From the NCBI RefSeq assembly GCF_900091505.1, contig NZ_LT607409.1:4712001-4776000 (forward strand): a DNA stretch of 64,000 bases, read 5' to 3'. Below are positions 41,886 to 50,448 of the stretch, piece by piece. Every line of letters starts with the position of its first letter. The first letter of the stretch is position 1. The notes beneath the pieces were generated by a model. That model did not search any database. It was not told the origin of the DNA and was given only the letters and a program-made list of their open reading frames with translations. A program made the translations under genes and the position numbers. This DNA comes from Micromonospora chokoriensis (GTDB lineage: Bacteria > Actinomycetota > Actinomycetes > Mycobacteriales > Micromonosporaceae).

Positions 41886-43277
41886 GTGACCCAGACCATC
41901 CCGCAACCCCGTCACGCCCCGGTCGCCACACCGACCGCCGGGCAGCCCTACGAATACCACCGCCGCCCCCTGGTCGAACCCGACTGGACCCGCTTCCCCG
42001 GCTGGCGCACCGTCACCCGCGACCAGTGGGAATCCGCCCAGTGGCAACGCGTCAACTGCGTCAAGAACATCAAGCAGCTCCGCGCCGTCTTCGGCGACCT
42101 CATCGACGAGACCTTCTACGCCGACCTCGAGGCCGACCAGAAGGCCCTGGCAACCATGTCCATGCTGGTGCCACCACAAATGATCAACACGATGGTGCCG
42201 TTCGCGCCCCTCACCACCGAGGCGCTGCTCGCCGACCCCATCCGCCGCTACATGATCCCCGTCGCCTCCGACCGCCGCACCGACTGGCCCTCACACCCCT
42301 ACGCCAGCCGCGACAGCCTCCACGAGCACGACATGTGGGTCGCCGAAGGCCTCACCCACCGCTACCCCACCAAGGTCCTCGCCGAACTGCTCTCCACCTG
42401 CCCCCAGTACTGCGGGCACTGCACCCGGATGGACCTCGTCGGCAACTCCACCCCCGCCGTCGACAAACTCAAACTCACCCTCAAGCCCGTCGACCGCTAC
42501 GACGCCCACATCGCCTACCTCAAGGGCCACCCCGGCGTCCGCGACGTCGTCGTCTCCGGCGGCGACGTCGCCAACGTCCCCTGGCGCAACCTCGAGTCGT
42601 ACCTCATGCGCCTGCTCGAACTGGAGACGGTCCGCGACATCCGACTCGCCACCAAAGCCCTCATGGGCCTCCCCCAGCACTGGCTGCAACCCGACGTCGT
42701 CGAAGGCCTGGAACGCGTCGCCCGCACCGCCGCCCGACGCGGCGTCAACCTCGCCATCCACACCCACGTCAACCACGCCCAGTCGCTCACCCCACTGGTC
42801 GCCAAGGCCGCCCAGACCGCCCTCGACGTCGGCGTCCGCGACGTCCGCAACCAGGGCGTCCTCATGCGCGGCGTCAACGCCACCACCCCGGAACTGCTCG
42901 ACCTCTGCTTCGCCCTCCAAGGCGAAGCCGGGATCCTGCCCTACTACTTCTACATGTGCGACATGATCCCCAACGCCGAACACTGGCGCGTCCCGGTCTG
43001 TCACGCCCAACAACTCCAGCACGACATCATGGGCTACCTACCCGGCTACGCCACCCCCCGCATCGTCTGCGACGTCCCCTTCGTCGGCAAACGCTGGGTG
43101 CACATGCTCACCGACTACGACCGCGAACGCGGCATCTCCTACTGGACCAAGAACTACCGCACCTCCATCGAGTCCGCCGACCTGGAGGCGCTCAACAAGC
43201 GCTACGCCTACTACGACCCGATCGACACCCTGCCCGCCGACGGCCAGCAGTGGTGGAACGACCACCGCGACGACTGA
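41886..43277 (+). CDS. kamA: lysine 2,3-aminomutase (radical SAM)
   Basis: A 463-residue enzyme with the iron-sulfur motif C172-PQY-C176-GH-C179 in LLSTCPQYCGHCTRMDLVG, then DVVVSGGDVANVPWRNLESYLMRLLELE and INLAIHTHVNHAQSLTP-type core strands. PLP and zinc sites are expected in the C-terminal part (QGVLMRGVNA, YYFYMCDMIPNAEHWRVPV). It converts L-lysine to beta-lysine, the first step before KamDE. It starts GTG at 41886 after GAGGAGG. It is transcribed away from the kdd operon and followed by a hairpin terminator. Confidence 0.93.
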   Translation: MTQTIPQPRHAPVATPTAGQPYEYHRRPLVEPDWTRFPGWRTVTRDQWESAQWQRVNCVKNIKQLRAVFGDLIDETFYADLEADQKALATMSMLVPPQMINTMVPFAPLTTEALLADPIRRYMIPVASDRRTDWPSHPYASRDSLHEHDMWVAEGLTHRYPTKVLAELLSTCPQYCGHCTRMDLVGNSTPAVDKLKLTLKPVDRYDAHIAYLKGHPGVRDVVVSGGDVANVPWRNLESYLMRLLELETVRDIRLATKALMGLPQHWLQPDVVEGLERVARTAARRGVNLAIHTHVNHAQSLTPLVAKAAQTALDVGVRDVRNQGVLMRGVNATTPELLDLCFALQGEAGILPYYFYMCDMIPNAEHWRVPVCHAQQLQHDIMGYLPGYATPRIVCDVPFVGKRWVHMLTDYDRERGISYWTKNYRTSIESADLEALNKRYAYYDPIDTLPADGQQWWNDHRDD

Positions 43278-43288
43278 CCCACCGACGA

Positions 43289-43323
43289 CGACACCCCCGG
43301 GGAGACCACTCCCGGGGGTGTCG
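43289..43323. terminator. 13-bp hairpin terminator after kamA
   Basis: CGACACCCCCGGG (43289-43301) pairs with CCCGGGGGTGTCG (43311-43323) across a 9-nt loop. It lies between the convergent kamA and CU044_5270-type genes. Confidence 0.8.
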
Positions 43324-43335
43324 CACACTCCGTGG

Positions 43336-44394
43336 TCAGGCGCAGTCCAGACCCTGCGCATAGCCGGCCCGCAGCGTCCCGCCCGCCACCTCGTCGGCGT
43401 ACTCCCAGAACACCTCCGGCCAGTCGCCGGCCTTGTCCATGTCCCGCAGCACCCGCCACCCGTGACTGCTCCGCAGCGCGCCGGCGGCCCGCCGCACCCC
43501 GGCCTCATCCCCGACTGATCGCGCCCGCTGCCACTCCGCGATCCACCCACAACCCACCCGGGACGTCACAGCGACGCCGAAGTGGTACGAATCGCTCACC
43601 CCGATCTCCTCCAGCGCGCCGACATCGAACCCCGGCGGCAGCGGCACGTCGGCGAGCACCTTCGCCGCCCGCTCCCGCACCGGCTCGACCATCTCCGCCG
43701 GGAGCACCGCCAACCACGTCCGCGCGTCCACCCGAACGACGTCCGCCAGAACCCGGTCCAGGTCCTTGCGCGACCAGTTCGCGGAGGTCTTCATCTCCAC
43801 GACCAGACTGTCGCGGGCACGCACCAGCACAGTGAAATCACCGCTGAGGCTCTGGAACGCATCAGCCGGCCAACCGTCCACCCGCACCGACCTCCCCGGC
43901 CCCGCATCGCGCTGATTGGCATACCGGTCCGTGTACGCGTACGCCGGATACCAGTTCATCTCCAGTTCCCGCCCACCCCGACGAAACCGGACCACGCCCA
44001 TGTTCTCCGAGAACTCGGACAGGGCCACGACCGTCCAACCGACCCGATCGATCAGCAACCGCGGGCTCCTCTCCGCCGCCTCCATCGCCGACCGAGAAAA
44101 GACGGCCCCCGCACCCGCGCTGACGATCGGAGAGACCCCCTCACCCTCGGCCTGCCCCCGCACCACCATCGACACCGGCACGACACTCACGAGCACGGCA
44201 GCCGCCGTCACCACGCCCGCCAAGCGACGCACCCACAACCGCCGCCACGGTGGCCCGACAGCACGCCGGACCAACGACTCGGACATGATGTCCTCCAGCA
44301 GCGCCTGCCTCACCCCACCGAGGTCCCCCATCACCCCGAGCCCACCCGGGTCGGCATCCCGAACCAGCCGGTCGACACGCTCCTCCAGGGTCAT
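43336..44394 (-). CDS. sigma-linked membrane protein, CU044_5270-like
   Basis: A 352-residue protein. The cytoplasmic N terminus (MTLEERVDRLVRDADPG, and a WRRLWVRRL basic stop) precedes one helix at about 58-78 (LAGVVTAAAVLVSVVPVSMVV). The extracytoplasmic part has FRRGGRELEMNWYPAYAYTDRY and GYAQGLDCA at the end, with ordered beta-strands. It follows an ECF sigma with a 4-bp overlap. A role as the sigma partner or sensor is inferred from the arrangement. It is only distantly similar to the 19105 gene. Confidence 0.75.
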   Translation of the reverse strand: MTLEERVDRLVRDADPGGLGVMGDLGGVRQALLEDIMSESLVRRAVGPPWRRLWVRRLAGVVTAAAVLVSVVPVSMVVRGQAEGEGVSPIVSAGAGAVFSRSAMEAAERSPRLLIDRVGWTVVALSEFSENMGVVRFRRGGRELEMNWYPAYAYTDRYANQRDAGPGRSVRVDGWPADAFQSLSGDFTVLVRARDSLVVEMKTSANWSRKDLDRVLADVVRVDARTWLAVLPAEMVEPVRERAAKVLADVPLPPGFDVGALEEIGVSDSYHFGVAVTSRVGCGWIAEWQRARSVGDEAGVRRAAGALRSSHGWRVLRDMDKAGDWPEVFWEYADEVAGGTLRAGYAQGLDCA

Positions 44395-44963
44395 GAGTCC
44401 TCCTTGCGGGCGGAAGTGGTCAGCACGTCGAGTACATGTCCGGGCGGCCCCGGGTCGTCACCGACCAACCCCCGCAACCGCGCCCGCGCCCGCGACAACC
44501 GGGTCCGCACCGCCGCGGGAGACACCCCCAGCACCGCCGCCACCTCATGCGGCGGCAACCCCTCCCACACGGTCAGCATCAGCACCTCCCGGTCCACCTC
44601 CGGCAGCCCCGCCAACGCCGCCCGAACGGCAAGCCGCTCCGGCACCGCACTGCCCGGATCAGCGACCGAAGCGACAATCTGCTGGCGCAACCGCTCACCG
44701 AGACGCTGCCGCCGCACACCCCCACGGTGATGATTGGCCAACACCCGCCGGGCCACCCCGTACAACCACAGCCGGGCCTCACCAGCGACCGGAAGGTCCT
44801 CCCGGCGACGCCACGCCACCAGGAAGGTCTCCGCGACCACGTCAGCCGCGTCCTCCGGGTACGCGACACGCCGCAACGCGTACGCCAGCAACGACTCGAA
44901 ATCCTCGGCGTACGCCCGCCGGAAACGGTCCTCGTCCCGCTCTGTCTCGGAGCTCACGAACAC
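44391..44963 (-). CDS. ECF-type RNA polymerase sigma factor
   Basis: A 190-residue sigma factor. Region 2 is at about residues 15-80 (AEDFESLLAYALRRVAYPEDAADVVAETFLVAWRR, then LWLYGVARRVLANHHRG). Region 4 is at about 115-170 (LAGLPEVDREVLMLTVWEGLPPHEVAAVLGVSPAAVRTRLSRARARLR). It starts GTG at 44963. The overlap with the next gene makes a two-gene regulatory unit parallel to the one at 18.5-20.0 kb. Confidence 0.93.
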   Translation of the reverse strand: MFVSSETERDEDRFRRAYAEDFESLLAYALRRVAYPEDAADVVAETFLVAWRRREDLPVAGEARLWLYGVARRVLANHHRGGVRRQRLGERLRQQIVASVADPGSAVPERLAVRAALAGLPEVDREVLMLTVWEGLPPHEVAAVLGVSPAAVRTRLSRARARLRGLVGDDPGPPGHVLDVLTTSARKEDS

Positions 44964-45016
44964 TCCATGTCCGGTGCGGCCTCAACCGTGACGGGCCACC
45001 TGCCTCCGACGGCGAC

Positions 45017-45958
45017 TCAGCCGGCCAACACCTCGGACAACGGCGCCGGCGTCAACCCCCGCTCGCGCAACCCGGCCAGGATGTGCGGCAACGCCTCATC
45101 GGTCATCGCCGCGTTCGCCTCGGTCACGTGCATGATCACCACCGACCCCGGGCGTACGTGGTCCACCACCGCCCGCACCAACGGCTTCCACGCCTTCGCG
45201 AACGGGTCACCGCTGACCACGTCACCGTCGACCACCGTCACGCCCAGCGGGGCCAGAGCGTCCAGCGCCGCCGCGTCGTGACACAGCCCCGGGAACCGGA
45301 AGTACCGGGTCTGCCGACCCCCGTACGGCTTGATCACCTCGAACGTCTTCGCCACGTCGCCGCGCAACTCGCTGACCGGCTGCGAGGGCAGGTCGTAACA
45401 GTCCCGGGTGAACGCCGCGTGCCCGTAGGTGTGATTGGCCAACTCGAAGCGCGGATTACCGGCGATCCGACGGGTGACGTCCGGATACCGCTGCACCCAC
45501 TTACCGGTCAGGAAGAACGTCGCCGGGACCTGCTCCCGTTCCAGCAGGTCGAGGATGCGCAGGTTGGCGTACGACGTCACCCGGCCGGCACGCAGACTGG
45601 CCAACATCGCGTCGGTCATGTCCGCGTCGAAGGTCAATGCGACCTTGTCACCGGTCCGCGGTCCGTGGTTGACGACCGGCGCCCTGGTCCCGATGGGTGT
45701 CGCGCCCGGCACCCTGGCGCCAGCCGCCGTCGGCGACGGGACGCCTGTCGACGGCGGCGGCGCAGCGGCGCTGGACGACGCGCCAACCGGAGACGCACCG
45801 ACCGACGGCGCGATGGATGGGGTCGACGACGCGGACGAGCCGACGAAGACCGGCTGGTCCGACGGCGGCACCCGCGACGCGTCACACCCGGCACCCGCAA
45901 GGACGGCCAACACCACCACCAGAACGCCAACAGACGAACGAATCACGCCGCCGATCAT
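45017..45958 (-). CDS. polysaccharide deacetylase lipoprotein (NodB domain)
   Basis: A 313-residue protein. A lipobox LAGAGC (Cys25) ends the signal peptide. A Ser/Pro/Ala-rich low-complexity linker spans about 30-98. The NodB domain follows: VALTFDADMTD (catalytic D111, metal D113), ANHTYGHAAFT (H176, H180), RYFRFPGLCHD, VVDGDVVSGD and VVIMHVTE. It deacetylates N-acetylated sugars, probably peptidoglycan or a cell-surface polymer, while anchored to the membrane. It stands alone, between the ECF pair and a repeat element. Confidence 0.92.
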   Translation of the reverse strand: MIGGVIRSSVGVLVVVLAVLAGAGCDASRVPPSDQPVFVGSSASSTPSIAPSVGASPVGASSSAAAPPPSTGVPSPTAAGARVPGATPIGTRAPVVNHGPRTGDKVALTFDADMTDAMLASLRAGRVTSYANLRILDLLEREQVPATFFLTGKWVQRYPDVTRRIAGNPRFELANHTYGHAAFTRDCYDLPSQPVSELRGDVAKTFEVIKPYGGRQTRYFRFPGLCHDAAALDALAPLGVTVVDGDVVSGDPFAKAWKPLVRAVVDHVRPGSVVIMHVTEANAAMTDEALPHILAGLRERGLTPAPLSEVLAG

Positions 45959-45995
45959 CCCAAACGCGAGCCGCCCTCACTGCCCCGCGCCAGCC

Positions 45996-46073
45996 CCGTC
46001 GATCATGGAGTTGTGGTGGCGGCAAAACGCCTGCCACGTGCCAAACCAGGCACCACAACTCCATGATCGACGG
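45996..46073. repeat. 23-bp perfect inverted repeat with 32-bp spacer
   Basis: The left arm 45996-46018 (CCGTCGATCATGGAGTTGTG...) is the exact reverse complement of 46051-46073. The 32-bp spacer contains a lower-GC core with GGCAAAACGCC. It lies in the intergenic space between the deacetylase and ynfA. The arm length and separation fit a mobile miniature or REP-like element rather than a terminator. Confidence 0.85.
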
Positions 46074-46090
46074 AAGTAGCGGGGGTCGGG

Positions 46091-46432
46091 TCAGGTTGCG
46101 CCTCCTCGGGGGGCGTACATGATGACCGCTACACCGAGCAGGCAGAGCGCCGCGCCGGTCACGTCCCAGCGGTCCGGGCGGAAGCCGTCCACCACCATCG
46201 CCCAGCCCAACGAACCGGCCACGAACACCCCGCCGTACGCGGCCAGGATCCGGCCGAAGTTCGCGTCCGGCTGAAACGTCGCGACGAACCCGTAGCAGCC
46301 CAGTGCGACCACACCGGCCGCGATCCACCACAGGCCCCGCTGCTCCCGCCAGCCCTGCCACACCAACCACGCGCCGCCGATCTCCGCCAGCGCGGCCAGG
46401 GCGAACAACACCAGGGAACGAAGCACCGTCAC
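46091..46432 (-). CDS. ynfA: YnfA/UPF0060 family membrane protein
   Basis: A 113-residue protein with four helices. The first is FALAALAEIGGAWLVWQGWRE, the family signature with Glu-Ile-Gly-Gly. Later stretches are FGRILAAYGGVFVAGSLGWAMVVDGFRPDRWDVTGAALCLLGVAVIMYAPR. YnfA belongs to the small-multidrug-resistance superfamily, and its transport role is unproven. It starts GTG at 46432. Confidence 0.94.
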   Translation of the reverse strand: MTVLRSLVLFALAALAEIGGAWLVWQGWREQRGLWWIAAGVVALGCYGFVATFQPDANFGRILAAYGGVFVAGSLGWAMVVDGFRPDRWDVTGAALCLLGVAVIMYAPRGGAT

Positions 46433-46506
46433 CCGGCGACACTAACCGCCCGCACGCGACGGGTCCCCGGGCGACGGTGCACCCGGGGACCCGCGAACCG
46501 CTCAGG

Positions 46507-46701
46507 TCACTTCGTGAAGGAGTCCTTCACGTTGCGACCGGCGTCCTTGACGTTCTGACCGGCCTGCTTGGCGCGCGCGTCGCTCTGCTGGCTGGCGCCC
46601 TCGCCACGCATCCGCTCGTTGTCGGTCATGTCGCCGACGCGCTCCCGCGCGGCGCCGGCCATCTGCTCGACCTTGTTCTTTGCCTTCTCGGTGAAGCTCA
46701 T
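46507..46701 (-). CDS. CsbD-like stress protein
   Basis: A 64-residue, helical, highly charged protein (MSFTEKAKNKVEQMAGAARERVGDMTDNERMRGEG..., ending VKDAGRNVKDSFTK). This is the CsbD pattern. In other bacteria CsbD-like proteins are controlled by general stress sigma factors and their function is unknown. The ATG at 46701 is preceded by GGAGGCGCG. It is monocistronic. Confidence 0.92.
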   Translation of the reverse strand: MSFTEKAKNKVEQMAGAARERVGDMTDNERMRGEGASQQSDARAKQAGQNVKDAGRNVKDSFTK

Positions 46702-46857
46702 CGCGCCTCCTCGGTCTGGCGGTTGTCCCCGCTCGCTTGCCCCGTCTCCGGGTGCCGAAACCGGCAGTGCCGGCCGGCACACCCGCTAGAGCATCCTAGG
46801 AAGATAGGTTGAGGGAGGGTCGTCTTCCGACCCGCGAAGCGGTGGTTAACTGGCCGC

Positions 46858-47469
46858 ATGGGAGAGCTCCTGCTGATCCGGCACGGCGAGACCACCTGGA
46901 GCGCCAGCCTGCGGCACACCTCGTACACCGACCTGGAGCTCACCCCCGACGGCGAGCGACAGGCCCGCACCCTGGCCGCGTTCCTGGCCGGCCGGCGGTT
47001 CGTGACAGTGCTGGCCAGCCCCCGCTCCCGGGCGCTGCGCACCGCGCAGCTCGCCGGCCTCACCGTCGACGCCGTCGACGAGGACCTCAGCGAGTGGAAC
47101 TACGGCGAGTACGAGGGCCGCACCACCGTCGACATCCACGCCGACCAGCCGCACTGGAACATCTGGACCGACGGCTGCCCGGGCGGGGAGTCCCCCGCAC
47201 AGGTCGGCGAACGGGTCGACCGGGTGCTGGAGCGGGTCACCCCGCTGCTCGACCGGGGCACCGTCGCGCTCGTCGGTCACGCGCACAGCCTGCGGGTGCT
47301 CGGCGCCCGCTGGATCGGCCTGCCCCCGTCCGCGGGTGGCCGGCTACGCCTGGAGACCGCCACGGTCAGCGCGCTCGGTCACGAGCACGGCCGGCAGGTC
47401 ATCCTGCGGTGGAACCAGCCGGCTCCTCCGGCGCCCGGGACCGCGACCGACCCGGCGCCGCGGCACTGA
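46858..47469 (+). CDS. histidine phosphatase family protein
   Basis: A 203-residue phosphoglycerate-mutase-like enzyme. It has LLLIRHGETTWSA with H9 as the phospho-acceptor, LASPRSRALRTAQLAG, LSEWNYGEYEGRT (acid residue) and VALVGHAHSLRVLGARW (second His). The substrate is a phosphomonoester, possibly a sugar phosphate or alpha-ribazole phosphate. Its last 71 bp overlap the 3' end of the Lrp gene on the other strand. Confidence 0.93.
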   Translation: MGELLLIRHGETTWSASLRHTSYTDLELTPDGERQARTLAAFLAGRRFVTVLASPRSRALRTAQLAGLTVDAVDEDLSEWNYGEYEGRTTVDIHADQPHWNIWTDGCPGGESPAQVGERVDRVLERVTPLLDRGTVALVGHAHSLRVLGARWIGLPPSAGGRLRLETATVSALGHEHGRQVILRWNQPAPPAPGTATDPAPRH

Positions 47470-47905
47470 TCTTCGGCGGCCGGTTCTCGTACGGGGTGGA
47501 CAGCACCACAGTGGTCCGGGTCGTGACGTTCGCCGAGGTACGGATCTCCTGCAACACCCGCTCCAGGTCGGCGGGGCTCGCCACCCGCACCAGCAGCAGG
47601 TAGAAGTCCTCCCCCGCCACCGAGTAGCACGAGTCGATCTCGGGCAGGTGCGACAACCGCTCCGGCGCGTCGTCCGGCTGCGACGGGTCGAATGGGCGGA
47701 TCGCCACGAACGCGGTCAGCGGCAGGTCCAGCGCCTCGAACGACACCCGGGCGGCGTACCCCTTGATCACCCCGCGTTGCTCCAGCCGGCGCACCCGCTG
47801 GTGCACCGCGGACACCGACAGCCCCACCCTCTCGGCCAGGTCGGTGTACGACAGACGGCCGTCGGCGGTCAGCGCGGCGACGATAGCGCGGTCGATCTCC
47901 TCCAC
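47399..47905 (-). CDS. Lrp/AsnC-family transcriptional regulator
   Basis: A 168-residue regulator with an HTH at residues 1-60 (EEIDRAIVAALTADGRLSYTDLAERVGLSVSAVHQRVRRLEQRGVIKGYAA) and a RAM/Lrp ligand domain (LTAFVAIRPFD... FYLLLVRVASPADLERVLQEIRTSANVTTRTTVVLSTPY). A 25-residue disordered tail follows. It starts GTG at 47905. Its 3' end overlaps the convergent phosphatase gene. It lies next to amino-acid and acyl-CoA catabolic genes that it might control. Confidence 0.92.
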   Translation of the reverse strand: MEEIDRAIVAALTADGRLSYTDLAERVGLSVSAVHQRVRRLEQRGVIKGYAARVSFEALDLPLTAFVAIRPFDPSQPDDAPERLSHLPEIDSCYSVAGEDFYLLLVRVASPADLERVLQEIRTSANVTTRTTVVLSTPYENRPPKISAAAPGRSRSRAPEEPAGSTAG

Positions 47906-47989
47906 GGCGTGCAACCTACCGGGAAAACCGCCCGACGGCGACGCGGTACCCGGCGCGGCCACCACGGGCCGCGCCGGCACCCGTCGTCC

Positions 47990-49132
47990 TCAGCCCCGCG
48001 CCAGGGCCCGGGAGATCACCATTCGCTGGATCTGGTTGGTGCCCTCCACGATCTGCAGCACCTTGGCCTCGCGCATGTACCGCTCCACCGGGTGGTCGGC
48101 CACGTAACCCGCGCCGCCGAGCACCTGCACCGCGTCGGTGGTCACCCGCATGGCCATGTCGGTGGCGAAGAGCTTCGCCTTGGCCGCCTCGATCGCGTAC
48201 GGGCGGCCGGCGTCGCGCAGCCGGGCCGCCGCGAGCGTCAACGCGCGGGCCGCGGAGATCTGCGTGGCCGCGTCGGCGAGCAGGAAGCCCAGCCCCTGGA
48301 AGTCGATGATGGACCGGCCGAACTGCTGCCGCTCCCGGGCGTACCCGACCGCGTAGTCCAGGGCCGCCTGGGCCAGCCCGACCGCGCAGGCCGCGATGCC
48401 GAGCCGGCCGGAGTCCAGGGCGGACATCGCGATGGTGAAGCCCTCACCCTCACCGCCGATCAGCCGGTCGGCCGGCACCCGCGCGTCGTCGAAGGCGATC
48501 TGGGCCACCGGGGAGGCGCGCAGACCCATCGTCCGCTCGGCCGCCTGCGGGGTGATGCCGGGAGTGCCGGCGTCGGCGACCAGGCAGGAGATCCCCTTCG
48601 GGCCGGGCCCGCCGGTGCGGCAGAAGACGTTGTAGAAGTCGGCGGTCCGGGCGTGCGTGATCCACGCCTTGGTGCCGGAGACCAGGTACGCGTCGCCGTC
48701 GCGAACCGCCCGGGTGCTCAGCGACGCCGCGTCGGAGCCGCCCTGCGGCTCGGAGAGGCAGTACGCGCCCAGCAGCTCGCCGCCGATCATGTCCGGCAGC
48801 AGCTTGCGCTGCTCGTCGCTGCCGAACGCCGCCACCGGGTAGCAGGACAGGGTGTGCACGCTGACCGCCTCGGCGACCGCGAGCCAACGGCTGGCCAGGA
48901 TCTCCAGCACCTGCAGGTACACCTCGTACGGCTGGGCGGCGCCGCCGTACTCCTCGGGGTAGGGCAGGCCCAGCAGGCCGGCCCGGCCGAGGGTACGCAG
49001 CACCTCGCGGGGGAACTCGGCGCGCTCCTCGAAGGCGGCGGCCTTCGGTGCGAGCTCGCGGTCGGCGAGCTCGGTGGCGAGACCCAGCAGGTCGTGGGCC
49101 TCGTCGGTGGGCAGGATCCGGTCGACAGTCAT
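47990..49132 (-). CDS. acyl-CoA dehydrogenase
   Basis: A 380-residue flavoenzyme. It has YPEEYGGAAQPYEVYLQVLE, AYCLSEPQGGSDAASLSTRA (FAD/substrate site), the central ITPQAAERTMGLRASPVAQIAFDD, and the C-terminal REAKVLQIVEGTNQIQRMVISRALA with the catalytic Glu in EGT. It oxidises an acyl-CoA to the enoyl-CoA. It is the second gene of a two-gene unit with the M24 peptidase (ATGA overlap at 49129-49132), a pairing I cannot link to one pathway. Confidence 0.95.
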   Translation of the reverse strand: MTVDRILPTDEAHDLLGLATELADRELAPKAAAFEERAEFPREVLRTLGRAGLLGLPYPEEYGGAAQPYEVYLQVLEILASRWLAVAEAVSVHTLSCYPVAAFGSDEQRKLLPDMIGGELLGAYCLSEPQGGSDAASLSTRAVRDGDAYLVSGTKAWITHARTADFYNVFCRTGGPGPKGISCLVADAGTPGITPQAAERTMGLRASPVAQIAFDDARVPADRLIGGEGEGFTIAMSALDSGRLGIAACAVGLAQAALDYAVGYARERQQFGRSIIDFQGLGFLLADAATQISAARALTLAAARLRDAGRPYAIEAAKAKLFATDMAMRVTTDAVQVLGGAGYVADHPVERYMREAKVLQIVEGTNQIQRMVISRALARG

Positions 49133-50244
49133 AGCGCGATGAGCTCCGTGGGGGTGGTGTTGAGCTGGTGCACGCCGTCCGTGGTGCAGACGACGATGTC
49201 CTCGATGCGGGCGCCGTGCCGGCCCGCCAGGTAGATGCCCGGTTCGATGGAGAACGCCATCCCGGCCTCCAGGGGCCGGTCGTTGCCGGCCACCAGGTAG
49301 GGCTCCTCGTGACCGTCGAGGCCGATGCCGTGGCCGGTGCGGTGCAGGAAAGCCTCGCCGTAGCCGGCGGCGGTGATCGGCTCACGGGCCGCGGCGTCGG
49401 CCCGCGCGCCGGTGATCCCGGGACGCACCGCCGCGACGGCGGCGCGCTGGGCGTCGCGCAGCACCTCGTAGTACTCCAGGAAGTCGCCCGGCGCGGACCC
49501 GCCGGCCAGGTAGGTGCGGGTGCAGTCCGAGCGGTAGCCCGACGGCATCGTGCCGCCGATGTCCACCACCACCGGATCACCGACCCCGATCGGCCGGTCC
49601 GAGGTGCCGTGGTGCGGGCTGGCCCCGTTCGGCCCGGACGCCACGATGACGAAGTCGACAGTCACGTGCCCGGTGGCCCGGATCGCCGCCGCGATGTCGG
49701 TGGCGACCTCGGCCTCGGTGCGGCCGGGGCGCAGCCACTCGCCCATCCGCAGGTGCACCTCGTCGATGGCCCTGCCGGCCTCGGCGAGCGCCGCCACCTC
49801 GGCCGCCGACTTACGGATGCGCAACTCCCGCAGAACCTCGCCGGCGAGCCGCTGGGCGGCGTCGGGAAGCGCGGCGCGCAGCGCGAGAACCTGCTCGGCC
49901 CACATTCGGTCGGCCAGCCCGACCGCCGCGACCGGGCCGTCGAGGGCGGCGGCGATCAGGGGGTACGGGTCGGCGCCGTCGACGTGGTCGACGATGCGCA
50001 CACCGGTGGCGGGCGCGGGGGACGCCTCCGCCGCGGGGCGTTCCAGCCTCGGCACGATCAGGGTCGGCTCCCCCTCGGCGGGCAGCACCAGGCAGGTGAG
50101 CCGCTCCCCCGCGTGGGCGTCGTACCCGGTCAGGTAGCGCAGGTCGCTGCCGGGTGTGAGCAGCAGGGCGTCAAGGCCGGCGGCGGCGGTGGCGCGCTGC
50201 GCGGCGATCAGCCGATCCGGCGGATACAGCTCGTCGGTTCCCAC
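49129..50244 (-). CDS. M24-family Xaa-Pro aminopeptidase/dipeptidase
   Basis: A 371-residue creatinase/prolidase-fold metallopeptidase. Residues 1-130 are the N-terminal domain (MGTDELYPPDRLIAAQRATAAAGLDALLLTPGSDLRYLTGYDA). The metal ligands are in VVDIGGTMPSGYRSDCTRTYLAGG (two Asp), FLHRTGHGIGLDGHEEPYLV (His, Glu) and FSIEPGIYLAGRHGARIEDIVV (two Glu). It cleaves the bond before proline in peptides. It is translationally coupled to the acyl-CoA dehydrogenase behind it. Confidence 0.94.
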   Translation of the reverse strand: MGTDELYPPDRLIAAQRATAAAGLDALLLTPGSDLRYLTGYDAHAGERLTCLVLPAEGEPTLIVPRLERPAAEASPAPATGVRIVDHVDGADPYPLIAAALDGPVAAVGLADRMWAEQVLALRAALPDAAQRLAGEVLRELRIRKSAAEVAALAEAGRAIDEVHLRMGEWLRPGRTEAEVATDIAAAIRATGHVTVDFVIVASGPNGASPHHGTSDRPIGVGDPVVVDIGGTMPSGYRSDCTRTYLAGGSAPGDFLEYYEVLRDAQRAAVAAVRPGITGARADAAAREPITAAGYGEAFLHRTGHGIGLDGHEEPYLVAGNDRPLEAGMAFSIEPGIYLAGRHGARIEDIVVCTTDGVHQLNTTPTELIAL

Positions 50245-50318
50245 ACCGTCAGCTTAACGGTCGTTTGGGCCAGGGCGGAATCCGGACAACCGGCGCGAAG
50301 GAAATCTACCGTCATTGA

Positions 50319-50348
50319 TTGACGCGGACAGTTAACACTCTTTAAGAT
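50319..50348 (+). promoter_or_regulatory. housekeeping-type promoter of the chitinase gene
   Basis: TTGACG (50319-50324) and TAAGAT (50343-50348) are separated by 18 bp, in a stretch of unusually low GC, about 100 bp upstream of the chitinase start. A transcript would start near 50355 with a leader of roughly 95 nt. Confidence 0.6.
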
Positions 50349-50448
50349 TTGGCTGCCTCGAGGCCCACCCGTTCCTGCGTCCCCGCACCTCCCGCCCGCG
50401 ACAACCCTGCGCGGGCGGCGTCGTCCCCCGCCCACGGGAAGGCCCCCG

